A DNA stretch of 50,834 nt from Prorocentrum cordatum (lineage: Eukaryota > Sar > Dinophyceae > Prorocentrales > Prorocentraceae), in the NCBI GenBank assembly GCA_963575745.1, contig CAUYUJ010000671.1:60001-110834 (forward strand), read 5' to 3'. The notes under the pieces were generated by a model, which was not told the origin of the DNA, made no database searches, and was given only the letters and a program-made list of their open reading frames with translations. A program made the position numbers and the translations under genes. Of this stretch, positions 30,220 through 41,318 are shown piece after piece (position 1 is the stretch's first letter; every line of letters starts with the position of its first letter).

Positions 30220-30480
30220 GGGTGCAACCGGGCGGCGACGGGGCGGCTGCTTCGGCGACTACAGGGCGGCAGACCCGACAGCGGAGAGCCCAGACGACGG
30301 GCTGCGATGAGGCGGCGACGGGGCGGCGACGGCGACCACAAGGCGGCGGACCCGACAGCGGTGCCCGGTTCCTTAGACAAGAAGTCAGACCCCCTACGTG
30401 CAAGCACTGTTTTAGGGAAAAGGGATGGATGAGGAGGAGGAGCAGGAGAAGGAGGAGGACGAGGAGGAGGTGGAGGTCAC
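30220..30480. repeat. GGCGGCGAC repeat segment and GGA tract
   Basis: GGCGGCGACGGGGCGGC and GGCGGCAGACCCGACAGCGG units repeat about 100 bp apart. Similar sequence lies at 35995-36150. GTGCAAGCACTGYTTNGGG near 30400 also occurs near 19922. Confidence 0.5.
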
Positions 30481-30639
30481 CACTCCTGTGGTTATGGCCG
30501 CCCCGAGGTGATATTCCTGACCACGCTGTTCGGGCTTGGGGCCGGGATGCTGTCCCTGACCAGCCAGGCAAAGGCTTGCGGAAGGGGCGACCAAGTTGGG
30601 GGGCTGTGGCTTCGAGGATAAACGTTTTTGGGTTCGCTA

Positions 30640-30775
30640 TTCGAAGTTTTCGGATCTTTTCGTGGGTTCTCGGCGGTCTTCCTGCCTTGGGATGCTTTCC
30701 AGCAGATGCGTATTGTCGAGAGCGTTTTGGGGGTGCCCAAACCGCCCCGAACGGTCACTGGCGAGCCGGGGTATG
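30640..30775 (+). repeat. Dispersed repeat, copy 2
   Basis: Partner of 25031-25160, same strand. Confidence 0.6.
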
Positions 30776-30799
30776 GCAAGAACACCGGATGACGATGAC

Positions 30800-31865
30800 G
30801 ATCACGACGACGTGATGACAATATTGATGATGGTGATGGTGATGTTGCTGATGCTGATGATGTTGTTGATGATGATGATGCTGATGATGTTTTAAGGATG
30901 CTGATGCTGATGATTATGATGATGCTGATGCTTACCATGGTCATAACGGTGACGGCGATGATGATGATAAGGTTGCTGATGTCGATGGATATCGCGATGC
31001 TGATGACGATGGCGCAAATTGCCTACGATGTTGATGTTGATATTGGTGTTGCTACTCATGTTGGCGATGGCGATGATAACGATGGCGACGACGACGACGA
31101 CGACGGTGGCGACGACGACGATGATGACGATCAAGCTTATGCTTATGCTGGTAATGATGGTGATGATGCTTACCACGCTGATGATGCTGATGATGCTGAT
31201 GATGCTGATCATGTTGAATATGATGTTGATGTTGTTGCTGATGATGGGGCTGCCGATGATGCTGACGATGCTGATGATGCTGATGATGAAGCTGGTCATG
31301 CTGGTGGTGGTTGTGGTGGTGGTGATGACGATGATGATGCTGATGATGATGATGATGATGATGACGACAGCAATGATGCTGATGATGGTGGCGATGGTGA
31401 CGACGTTGTGATTATAGGGGGCGAACGGGCATGTGGAGGTTGATGGCGAGGTGACGAGGTCTATAACCAGAAGAGAGAGCGATGTGTCGAACGGATGCTG
31501 ATGTTGATGTTGATGATGCTGCTGATAATGATGATGATGCTGCTGCTGATGAGTATTATGACGATGGTGATGATGATAAGCAGGACTACGATGCCGACGA
31601 TGCTGATACTGAGGCTTCTGATGATTGTACTGCTGATGATGGTGGTGCTGGTTATGATGTTGATGCTGATGATGATGGTGGTAATGATGGTACTGATGAT
31701 GCTGATGATGATGAGGATGATGCTGCTGATGGTGGTGATGATGAGGATGTTGATGATGAAGATGCTGCTGCTGATGATGATGATGATGCTGATGATGCTG
31801 CTGATGATGAGGATGCTGATGCTGCTGATGATGCTGATGTTGTTGATGATGATGGCGATGACGCA
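30800..31865. repeat. GAT/GCT/GAC mosaic
   Basis: A triplet mosaic like that at 4640-6756, with a non-repeat gap at about 31415-31490. Asp/Ala and Met/Leu frames remain open but change register. Confidence 0.88.
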
Positions 31866-31871
31866 GTCTAG

Positions 31872-33095
31872 GTGGACCAGTCTATGTGGTTCAATATATG
31901 TGGTGCTATCTATGTGGTGCAATTGATTGTTACAAGCGAGTTGACACATTCCATGCTCTTGCAACCAACTCACCCACCCATCTTCAACTTGGTTGGCAAA
32001 ACCCATGCGGCGGCGATTGCGATGAGTGCTTGGCGTTTGCTGGTGCATCTCTGCGGCCGCGCTAGCCCGCGCATGCTCGCGCGCACAGCGGCCAGCTAGT
32101 TTGGCGCGACCGACGCGGCCGCGGTGGCGCTGACCGCTGGGCACTCCCCACCGGGCGCTTCAGTGCGAGTGGGTGTCTTTGGCGGGCGCGGTATCATGGC
32201 GACGCCGACAACAATAGACACGATTATGAGAGTAGCGATGGTGACGAAGGTGGCGACGGGGACGGCAAGGCCAATGACGGCGTTGAGCACGCCCGCCGAT
32301 AACGATGACGGTGTCCTCGTGTCGGCGATGACAATGTTTGAGCGAGTTCGACCTGCGCGCGCGGCCGACGCGCGCGATTGGCCCGCGTGGTATTCTTTGA
32401 CACGCATCGTGTCCCCCCCAGCACGCGTGCAAGGGCGTTCGAATGATTTCGGCATGCGGCGCGAGAGGCCCGCTTGGCAGAAGTTGATGAACATGCTGGA
32501 AAACCGATGGTTTGCCTCGGAAGCCGCAGTGGCGCGAGCGCGGGATTTCTTGAAAACGGATGTTGCAAAACCGTGTGTTTTCATATGTTTCCGGGGCGCT
32601 CGATTTGGAATTCCGTATATATATATATATATATACTTATAAGAAATAAAAAATCAGCATGCGCGCGCGACGACGCGCGCGTGTGCACTCTGTTTATTTG
32701 TTGAAAAGGGTTCTTGCGATAGCACGCGCGCAAAGACGTCAACCGATTTTGACGCGCGCGCGATGAACAAATTTGGACATAGCGTATGACAGTATTGAAA
32801 AAGCAAACATGGTTTTCAGGTTTTCTTTGTTCTCGCGACTCTCGGTTTTTTTTCAAGAATTTCGGCATGCGCGCGCGACGACGCGCGCGTGTGTGCATTT
32901 TGTTGGTATAATAACAAAGACGAGCAACAACTGCTAATTGAAAACGGATGATCTGTGATATACGAGAGTGCGCGCGTATGTTTTTTTTTGCAGGATGGCG
33001 GGGGGTGTCGATAACGGTCTGTCCGGGATGGTATGAATTCATCTTAAGAATGGACGATGGGGCAGAACCACATGTAAATTGCAATACGAAAAAGG
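31872..33095 (+). repeat. 1.27-kb repeat family, unit a
   Basis: Begins with TATGTGGTGC motifs, then CTCTGCGGCCGCGCT, AGCGGCCAGCTAGTTTG, GGCGGGCGCGGTATCATGGC, a TTCGGCATGCGCGCGCGAC palindromic block (twice, about 32650 and 32862) and a tail ending GACGATGGGGC...ACATGTAAATTGC. A minus frame (32096-32584) encodes a hydrophobic stretch then AMIPRPPKTPTRTEAP. A counterpart frame is open in units b and c. Gene status is unproven. Confidence 0.8.
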
Positions 33096-34430
33096 GAGAC
33101 AGTTCATTCCAGGGGGAATCCATTATTTTTGTTAGGAACGGGAACCTATGTGCTGCAATCTATGTTGTGCAAGCTATGGGGTATAACCTGCGTGGGGCAA
33201 TCAATTTATGTTCGCAGTGCGTTGTCCACACCACTGCTCGAACAATCATTCCACCCGCCCACCCGCAACTTGGTTTGCAAAACCCGCGGCGGTGATTGCG
33301 GGGAGTGTTTGAAGTTGGCCGGTGCATCTCTGCGGCCGCGCTGTCCCGCGCACGTTCGCGCGCGCAGCGGCCAGCTAGTTTGACACTGCCGCCGCGGCCG
33401 CGGTGGCGCTGGCCACTGGGCACTTCCCAACGGGGACTCCCGTGCGAATCGGCGACTTGGGCGGGCGCGGTATCATGGCAACGTCGACAACGGTAGACGC
33501 GATGATGTTTGTAGCGATGCTGGTGACGATGGTGACAACGACGACGGCAAAGCCAGCGACGGCGCCGATGCTGACCACGCCGACGGCGATGACGGCGCCT
33601 TCGCTTCGGTGCCGACTTTTTGGAAGGAGTTCGGCATGTGCGCGCGGCCGACGCGCAAGATTGGCCCGCGTGGTTCTATTTGACGCGGAGCGTGCCCCGC
33701 CCGCAGCACGCGCGCAAGGGCGGTCGAATGATTTCGACGTGCGGCGCGAGGGGCCCGCTGGCCGAATTTAGCGAAGATGTTGAACAAGTATGGTTTTCTT
33801 TAGAGATCCCAGTAGCGCGAGCGGGGGCATGATTGAAACCTGATGTTGCAATCCTGTTTTTCCATATATGCATTTATGCATTGACATTTTTCGGGACAGT
33901 CGATTTTGATATCCGCACGAAGAAAGAGTAAATGTAATGTTTGAAGGGTTTCGGCATGCGCGCGCGACGACGGGCGCGTGTGCATTCCGCTTCGTTTTTT
34001 CAAAGAGTTCTTGCGTCATCACGCGTGCAATGGCATTCGAACGATTCCGACATGCGCTCGCGAACGGCCTGTTTTGGGGCACGTTCTGGACATGAATAAC
34101 TTGTGGTTTTCTTGCGAATTCTGTTTTAACATTCTTGTTGCGAAACCATTTGTTTTCATATGTTTTCGGGGTTCGATTTTGCGTGCGAGACCCACGGGTT
34201 TTGACGGATTTCGGCATGTGCGCGCGACGGCGCGCGCGTATGCACTTCGCCCAGTTTTTGTGTGCAAAGGGTTCTTGGCAACCGACGATTTTTGATACAC
34301 GGGTGTGCGCGCTTAGTTTTTGGCGCAGGATGAGGGGGTGAACCGGTAACGGCCTGACTGGATTGGTCTGATTTCATAGTTCGGATGGACGGCAGGGCAG
34401 GATCATACGCAATTTGGAAGACGAAGGGTG
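33096..34430 (+). repeat. 1.27-kb repeat family, unit b
   Basis: Same order of motifs as unit a: TATGTTGTGCAAGC (33160), GCGGCCGCGCT (33332), AGCGGCCAGCTAGTTTG (33366), GGGCGCGGTATCATGGCAAC (33463), palindromic blocks near 33632, 33953 and 34213, and the GATGAGGGGGTG...GGACGGCAGGGC tail. The minus frame 33375-33578 matches the one in unit a and ends at the same TAG. Confidence 0.8.
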
Positions 34431-35188
34431 GCGCGTTAATCCTTGGGGCGGGGGGTCGATCCCAATCTTCCTTTTATAGTGTTACAGAACTTGGAGTTTT
34501 TCAACTCCGCGGCTTGCGCAAACACTCTTCCCGCGCACCCGAAATGCGGCTTGCAAAACCCAGCGCTGTGACGATTGCGATGAGTGCTTGGCGCTGTCTG
34601 GCGCATCGCTGGTGCTGCGCTGGCGCGCGCGAGCTCGCGCGCAGAGCGGCCAGCTAGTTTGGCGCGACCGGCGCGGCCGCGGTGGCGCTAAATGATGGGG
34701 GGTTCCAGGCGCGTCTCGCAGACAGCGCTGGCGCGCGGGCACTTCAGTGCACGTCGGTGATTCTGGCGGGCACGGTATCACGGTGATGTCGACAGCTGAG
34801 AACACGATGGTGGCAGTTGCGAGAATGGCCACGATGATGCCGATGACGGTGGCAAGGCCCATGACGTCGCCTATGCTGGTCACGCCGATGACGATGATGG
34901 TGTCCACGGGACTGTGATGAAGATTTTGGAAGGATTTCGACATGCACATGCGGCTGATGCGCGCGAGCGGCCCGCATGATACAACCCGATAGGGGTCGTG
35001 ATCCCCAGCAAACGCGCAAGGGCGTTCGAATGATTCCGACGTGCGCGCGCGAGGGGCCCGCGTTCTCCCGATGGTTTCCATACACATTCGCAAATGTGCG
35101 CTTGCAGTGTTGACGTATAAACGCGAAACCATTCCCCAATCAGAGCTTGCTTCTGTAGGGGTCCTAGCGGATTTAAGGGTAGGTGAGG
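34431..35188 (+). repeat. 1.27-kb repeat family, unit c (first part)
   Basis: Matches units a and b from the CAAAACCCAGCG segment through AGCGGCCAGCTAGTTTG and GGCGGGCACGGTATCACGG to the CGTTCGAATGATTCCGAC block. It then stops at the minisatellites. The matching tail resumes at 35640-35925. Confidence 0.7.
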
Positions 35189-35470
35189 TTTGCCGCCGAT
35201 TCGGTGGCGGGGCCCAGGTGCCCAGGTGCCCGGGTGCCCGGGTTCGCCGCCGATTCGGTGGCGGGGCCCGGGTGCCCGGGTGCCCGGGTGCCCGGGTTCG
35301 CCGCCGATTCGGTGGCCGGGCCCGGGTGCCCGGGTGCCCGGGTGCCCGGGTTCGCCGCCGATTCGGTGGCTGGGCCCGGGTGCCCGGATGCCCGGGTGCC
35401 CGGGTGCCCGGGTGACGGGTGCTGGGTGCCCGGGTGGGTGCCCGGGTGCCGGGTGCCGGGTGCCAAGGTG
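35189..35470. repeat. 54-bp minisatellite, four units, and TGCCCGGG octamers
   Basis: Units start at 35189, 35243, 35297 and 35351, each TTCGCCGCCGATTCGGTGG followed by GCCCGGGT octamers. The array ends in degenerate GGGTGCC repeats. Confidence 0.95.
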
Positions 35471-35484
35471 CCTGGTTCTTTGTA

Positions 35485-35636
35485 GCCTTATAGCCGTATA
35501 GCCCTATATCCCTATCGGTCTATAGCCCTATCGCCCTATAGCCGTGTAGCCCATATAGCCATATAGCCATATAGCCCACATGGCGCCCAAGAGCCCATAT
35601 AGCCCTGTAGCCCTATAGTCCTACAACCCTAAAAAG
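35485..35636. repeat. AGCCCTATATAG-type octamer array
   Basis: Degenerate TATAGCCC units ending in a single ACCCTAAA. One such unit is not evidence for a telomere. Confidence 0.8.
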
Positions 35637-35639
35637 ATG

Positions 35640-35925
35640 ATGAGTGGGGCTTTTCTCTGGTATCATTGTTTTCTACATATGGTATCGGTTTTGAAAACCA
35701 TGCGACACCTAAGGCTGTTGAGGGGTTCCGACGACGACGCGCGCGTTTGGACGGTGTTTCATTTTTCCGGGGTTCTCGGACTTCGACGACTTGTGATACG
35801 CGCGCGCGTGGTATTGGTGTGCATGGATGACGGGGGGTGTCGATACTGGCCGGGCTAGGACGGTATGAATTCATGTGGAAAATGAGCGATGGGGCGGATC
35901 CATATGTAAATTGCAATGGCCCAGA
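35640..35925 (+). repeat. 1.27-kb repeat family, unit c (tail)
   Basis: GACGACGACGCGCGCG block and the GATGACGGGGGGTGTCGATA...GTATGAATTCAT...GATGGGGCGGA tail match 32860-33095. The two arrays before it separate it from the rest of unit c. Confidence 0.7.
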
Positions 35926-36230
35926 GGGGTAGCTAAGTCTGGCCTTGGGAGGGGGTAGAGCTCATTTTTCTTGTAGAGAGGATAACCCACGATGGGTGGC
36001 GACGAAGCGGCGACGCGGCGGCGACGGCGACAACATATCCGCCAGACCGCCACCCAGGCCCAGACGAAGTGCGGCAACGAGGCGGCGACGGGATGACGAC
36101 GGCGAAACCATAACCAGACCGCCACCCAGGCCCAGTTCCGCAGACCAGATGTGAGAACCCCTAAATGAAAACCGTGCTTGGGAAACATCAAGGAGGGAAA
36201 GGAGGATAAGGACGAGGAGGACGAGGAAAA

Positions 36231-37045
36231 GGTCCAGTGTAAACCCAACACCGATTAACGATGTGGCAACCAACCTTCTCTCCAAGCTTCCTCTTCACAG
36301 GCCTTACAAATATCCATTTCCACTGAAGGAAGTGCCACGTTGGGAGACAACCGATTGAACATCCCGAGCCGTGGTGCCAGAGCATCGTTTTAGGGGTTCT
36401 GGCGCCACGGGCCAACCTTGATGTTACGTTGTGACGATCCTAAATCGTGCCAAAACGCCGTTCCCGGGATTTCAACACCGCGCGTCAGAGTAATTGTTGC
36501 GCCCTGACAGTCCTACATTGTTTTAAAAGGCCATGTTTGGTACGCTGACCATAAAACCGTGAAGTTCCTGCACATGCTTGAGCCGAATGTGCGCGGCGCT
36601 ACGGCGAGAACCACATGTTGAAAACTAACAGTCCTCCATTCGTGAAGGTCGTGCATTTTTTTTACACCAGTGTACGCGGCGTTAAGGCGAGAGCCGCATT
36701 TTGAAAACGACCTGTCCTCAATCCGTGGAGATTGATGCACATGCTTAAGACGAATGTGCGCGGCGCTACAGAAATAACCACACTTTCAAACCGACCCGCC
36801 CTCCATCCGCGAAGCTCTTGCAGATTCTTCAGTAGAATGTGCGCGGTGCCGAAGTGAGAGCCACGTTTTGGATGCAATCCGCCCTCAATCTGTGAAGCTG
36901 GTATCATTTTTTGATGTTTCAGGGTCATAAGTGGTAGGGAAGTCTCAGGCGAAACGCCTGGCCCGCCCTTCCGGTCGTCTTCGGGGTCGACAGGAAGGGA
37001 TTATAAAGGAGCGGGGGAGGAGGAGGAGGAGGAGGATGAGGAGGA
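36231..37045 (+). repeat. Nested satellite, unit 1 of array
   Basis: Starts GTAAACCCAACACCG and TCTCCAAGCTTCCTCTTC. It contains subrepeats of about 65 bp (TCGTGCCAAAACGCCG, GGGATTTCAACACCGCG) and then 82-84-bp subrepeats marked by GCGCGGCGCT at 36591, 36674, 36758 and 36841. It ends GGCGAAACGCCTGGCCCGCC, a GACAGGAAGGGATTATAAAGGAG segment and GGA repeats. Minus frames give a repeated LHEWRxGRFxNVxLAxAPRTF-like peptide, but subrepeat lengths are not multiples of three. Confidence 0.85.
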
Positions 37046-37950
37046 GGACCAGGGTAAACCCAAGAGGCATCAACGATGTTGGAATAAACCCTCCCTCCAA
37101 GCTTCCTCTTCATGGGCCCCTACAGCGGTTCATTTTTACTGAAGGGGCTGCTTCGTTGAAAGACAGCTGGTTGAAGACCCTGAATCATGCCAAAACATTG
37201 TTCTCGGGATTCCAACGCCACGGATCAACCTGACTGTTGCGTCTTGACGATCCTGGATCGTGCCAGAACGCCATTCCTGGGACTTGAACCCCGCGAATCA
37301 ATATAACCTGTGCACCCCAATTAGCTTGAGGCCTTCCAAAACACAATTTCTGGTACGTTGATCATGGGAATCCGTGAAACTCTTGTAAATTGTTAAGACG
37401 AGTGTGCGCGGCGCTAAGGCGGGAGCTAGTATCTACAAAGGAGCCGCCCTCAATCCGTGAAGCTCTTGCAAATATTTAAGACGAGTGTGCGGGGCGCTGA
37501 GGCGAGAGCTGCATTTTGAAAACCACCCGCTCTCCATCTGTGAAGCTGTTGTCAATGTTTGAGTTTCAGAGACGTAAGTGGTGAGGAATTCGCAGGCGAA
37601 ACGCTTGGCCCGCCGTAAAAACTGGCTTCGGGGTGCGACAGGGAAAAGTTATTTATAAGGAGACGGAATGGCGGAGGAGACGGAGGAGGAGGAGGAGGAG
37701 GAGGAGGAGGAGGAGGAGGAGGAGGAGGAGGAGGAGGAGGAGGAGGAGGAGGAGGAGGAGGAGGATGAGCAGGAGGAGGAGGAGGAGGAAGAGGAGGAGG
37801 AGGAGGAGGAGGAGGAGGACGAGGTGGAGGTGGAGGAGGAGGAGGAGGGAGAGGAGGAGGAGAAGGATGAGGAGGATCATGAGGAGGAATAGCAGGAGGT
37901 GGAGGAGGAGGAGGACGAGGACGAGGACGAGGAGGACGAGGAGGAGGAGG
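37046..37950 (+). repeat. Nested satellite, unit 2 of array
   Basis: GTAAACCCAAGAGGCATC...CTCCAAGCTTCCTCTTCATGG, the 65-bp class, then two GCGCGGCGCT subrepeats (37406, 37489). It ends GGCGAAACGCTTGGCCCGCC, a GCGACAGGGAAAAGTTATTTATAAGGAG segment and an expanded GGA tract (37668-37950). Confidence 0.85.
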
Positions 37951-38660
37951 AGGGTTGCCCACTGTAAGCTCAAGACTCAGGAACGATGTTGCAATAAACC
38001 CTTCCCGCTTCATAGGTTTCCAGAAAGCCTCGTTAGAAAACAGCCGTTCAACACATCCGTAACTGTCCCAGAGCACCGTTCTTGGGAGTCAACGCCGCGA
38101 ATCATCGCTACTGTTGCGACTTGACGATCTTGAATCGTGCCAAACCAAAATCCCTGGGGACTTCAACACGACGAATCAACTAACTGTTGCGCCCTGACAG
38201 TCCGACATCGTGCCAAGACTCCTCTCTGGGACGTTACCCATGAGAATCCTTGAAGCTGTTGTAACATCTGAAAACGATGGTGCGCGGCGCTGAAGCGAGA
38301 GCCACGTTTTGAAAAGGAACCGCCTCCAGCCGCGAAGCTGTTGCTTGCAAATGTTTATCACGAATCTGCGCGGCGCTATGGCGCCAGCCACATTTCGGAA
38401 ACGACCCGCCCTCCATTCGTGAAGCTTTTGAACTCGTTTAGAATCAATGTGCGCGGCGCTAAGGTGATGGCCACATTTTGAAAACGTCTTCAATCCGTGA
38501 AACGCATACAGGTATGTAGGGCGGATGCGCGCGGCGCCGAGGCGACAGCCACATTCTGAATACCACCCGCCATCGACCCGTCAAGCTGTTGCAAATTTTC
38601 AGCCCCAGTATCATACATGGGGAGAGAGTCCCCGACTGGCCCTGGTGTTCCACAGGGAGG
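37951..38660 (+). repeat. Nested satellite, unit 3 of array
   Basis: ACGATGTTGCAATAAACCC...CCCGCTTCATAGG, the 65-bp class, then GCGCGGCGCT subrepeats at 38282, 38368, 38451 and 38529 (steps of 86, 83 and 78 bp). It ends CCACAGGGAGGAGTTATTCACAAGGAG. No further unit follows. Confidence 0.82.
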
Positions 38661-39384
38661 AGTTATTCACAAGGAGAAGAAATTGACCGGAGGTCTGGTT
38701 CAGTTGCCGCGCTTTGGCTCGGGCTTCCCTACGCCCTCCAGAGCAGCTCCAGCACAGAGATTGGTGCTGCAGGCGGGCCGCGGGCTCTTCCCAAGTCCGG
38801 CCCCGCCGTCCGCCAAATGGCCCCCTGCGGGATCGTGGGCGGGCCTCCGTGGAGGCGAGTGGCACACACCTTTTGTAGCCCCTCCTCGCGAGCCGCTTGC
38901 CCCCTCCCCCCTCCCGAAGGCGCGCAGGGCGGAGCAGCAGGCTCCCCAGGAGGACACCCCCACCCGCGGCGCGCGCGGCGCGAGGGGCTGCGGTCGGCCG
39001 CGAGATCCGAGCCCCGCCGTCGCCGAGCAGCGACTCAGGTAACTCGATGGGCGGCGGGGGTTGCAGTACCATAAGGAGTGCCAGATAAGAGACGAGGCGG
39101 CCTGCCTGACCACGGCGAGGCTCGGCCACGAAGAGGTTCCCTTGCCCAGGTCTGCGGAGCGGCCCGAAAACCAGGGCCCCTCCTGCGACCAGAGCGGAGG
39201 TCGTCGAGCACGTGGCGACATCCGAGTCCTGCCCTTGCCTCCCGTTGGTTCAGGAGAACCGATGGGGTTCGGATGTCGCCACCTGTGCGGGGGGCGGGCC
39301 TGTCAGCGGCGGCGTGGGGCCTGTCAGCGGTGGCGTCGGGGGGGGTGTGGGGATGGGCTCGTGTCGCTTCGTATCTTCCCTCGC
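38661..39384. other. GC-rich spacer
   Basis: No gene is recognised. The segment TTCAGGAGAACCGATGGGG...TCGCCACCTRTNCG at 39248-39295 recurs, diverged, at 19340-19400. Confidence 0.4.
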
Positions 39385-39660
39385 CGAGAAGGAACCAAGC
39401 AGGGAGGTCTGTCGCCGTTTCAGGCCTCCGCGGGCCCGCGCTGGGCCCGCGGGGCCGTCCACAGAGAGGCTCCCGACGTAGAGCTTGGGGGGGGGAGGGT
39501 GGCCTTGAGTCTCGTCGAGCCTCCCCTCGTCGGCAAGGGACCACGCTGGGAGGTTCGTGGCCGTTTTCGGCCTCCGCGGGCCCTCGACGGGCCCGCGCGG
39601 GGCCGTCCACAGCGAGGCTTCCCGACGGAGAGCGGGTCGCATTGAAAAGGGGTCTATCGT
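39385..39660 (+). repeat. 149-bp direct duplication
   Basis: GGCCTCCGCGGGCC...GGGGCCGTCCACAG-GAGGCT-CCCGACG occurs at about 39422 and 39571. Confidence 0.7.
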
Positions 39661-39739
39661 TATAGACCTCTGGGGGGCCACGCCGCGACAGAATCCAGCA
39701 CGACGCCGGACGTCTGGGTCGCCTGATATATTCATTCAT

Positions 39740-40339
39740 TCGATCATATATTCATATACTTTCTACTCATTCGTGTTTTCACGCGTTCATTATTTCTATG
39801 ACATAGTTTCTCTTACGTGTATGAATGTGTAGACAATGCCTATATGTATGTATACTCCTGTATTATAAATGTACGTCTATGCATCTGCACATATATATAT
39901 ATATGTATACACACGTCTATATGTATGTGTACATGTGTATGCACATGCTTACGTAAAGGTATATGTATAGGTATGTGTATGTGAATGTGTATATGTAGAT
40001 GTAGATGCAGATGCAATTGCAGATGTAGATGCAGATGTATATGTAGATGCATGTCTATATACATATATTATACATGTGTATGCGCATGTATATATATATG
40101 TACGTGTACATGTATATGTATGTGTACATGTATATGTATACGTATATGTATATGTATATGTATACGTATAAGTATATGTCTATGTATACGTATATGTATA
40201 TGTCTATGTATATGTATATGTATATATGTATTCGTATATGTACGTGCATACGTATATGTATATGTATCTGTTTATGCATATGTATATGTATATGTACATG
40301 TACAGGTACATGTACATATACATGTACATGTATAGGTAC

Positions 40340-40374
<35 letters not shown>

Positions 40375-40477
40375 GATGTATATGTACATATTTATATATG
40401 TATATGTGTATGTATATGCACATGCATGTATACATATGTACGTATATGTATATGTATATGTATATGTGCATGTATAC

Positions 40478-40529
<52 letters not shown>

Positions 40530-40577
40530 GTGTATACGTACATGTATATGCATATGTATATGTAGTTGTATGCACAC

Positions 40578-40618
<41 letters not shown>

Positions 40619-40622
40619 TACG

Positions 40623-40655
<33 letters not shown>

Positions 40656-40660
40656 ATGGG
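39740..40660. repeat. (TATATG)n-type AT-rich array
   Basis: Starts as scattered ATTCATTCG/ATGTGTATA sequence and becomes dense TATGTA hexamers with ACG and GCA variants, ending in pure TA runs (40580-40650). Tyr/Met/Cys and His/Ile frames are artefacts. Confidence 0.93.
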
Positions 40661-40866
40661 GAGCGGCTCCTCCTGCTCCTCCCGCCCTTCTTGCTCCTGC
40701 TTCTGCTCCTCCCGACCGCTCCTGCTCCTGCTCCTCCTGCCTGCTGCCTGCTGCCTCGCCGTCGCCCTGGCGCTCCCGGGCAGCGCCTCGGACCCCCGAC
40801 GCCGTGATTGCTTCGCAACCCCGACGCCCCAGAGGCCCAGACCCCCTCGTGCAATGAAAAAATCAC

Positions 40867-41033
40867 TTAGGAGAGGAAAACATACACACGCAGACACAAT
40901 TAATCCTCGATTCCCTAGAAAATATAGGAAAATATGGGAAGTGGGGGGGAAGACAGAAACCCAGAAAATATGGGAAAATATGGGGAATCTTTTTATTTGT
41001 GTGTATTTATTTGTGTGTCCCAGGGCGCCTTCA
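40867..41033. mobile_element. MITE family 2, copy C (167 bp)
   Basis: Starts TTAGGAGAGGAAA and ends GTCCCAGGGCGCCTTCA, colinear with 24595-24757. The flanks share only ATCAC, so the target duplication is doubtful. Confidence 0.72.
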
Positions 41034-41035
41034 AT

Positions 41036-41318
41036 CACGACGGACGGATTTCCGCCATTTTCGGCCTCTGGGGGACCTCGGCGGGCCTCGGGACCGTCAA
41101 CAACGATTTACTTAGGATGAAGAACCGGTCCTCGGGAGGTTGTGGAGATCTCGGGGGGTCGACGCGGTGAAACAGTCATGACGTCGGGCTGGGGTCTGGA
41201 GGTCTGGGCCCCTTGCCACGGGACCGGCTTCTCATCCTGAGTCGTTTTCTGACGGCCGCGGGGCCCGGGCAAGGGCCCCCCGGAGGCCGAAAAAGATAGC
41301 GAACAGCCTCCCGTCGTG
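41036..41318. mobile_element. 283-bp foldback element
   Basis: Arms run from CACGACGG and CCGTCGTG inward through GGCCTC-GGGGG...GGACCGTCA...TTAGGATGAAGAACCGGTCC and its inverse. Related to 19971-20166. Its left end lies almost directly on the right end of MITE family 2 copy C. Confidence 0.6.

Noticed and set aside
35189-35470. CRISPR-like regular repeats
   Set aside because: The units are head-to-tail without spacers and the genome is eukaryotic; this is a minisatellite.
35625-35634. Possible telomeric CCCTAAA unit
   Set aside because: A single unit at the end of an unrelated degenerate octamer array.
36513-36928. Minus-strand repeat protein with LHEWRxGRF-type motif
   Set aside because: Subrepeats are 78-86 bp long, so the frame is not maintained; treated as satellite DNA.
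40047-40579. Tyr/Met/Cys-rich frames
   Set aside because: Produced by TATATG hexamers.
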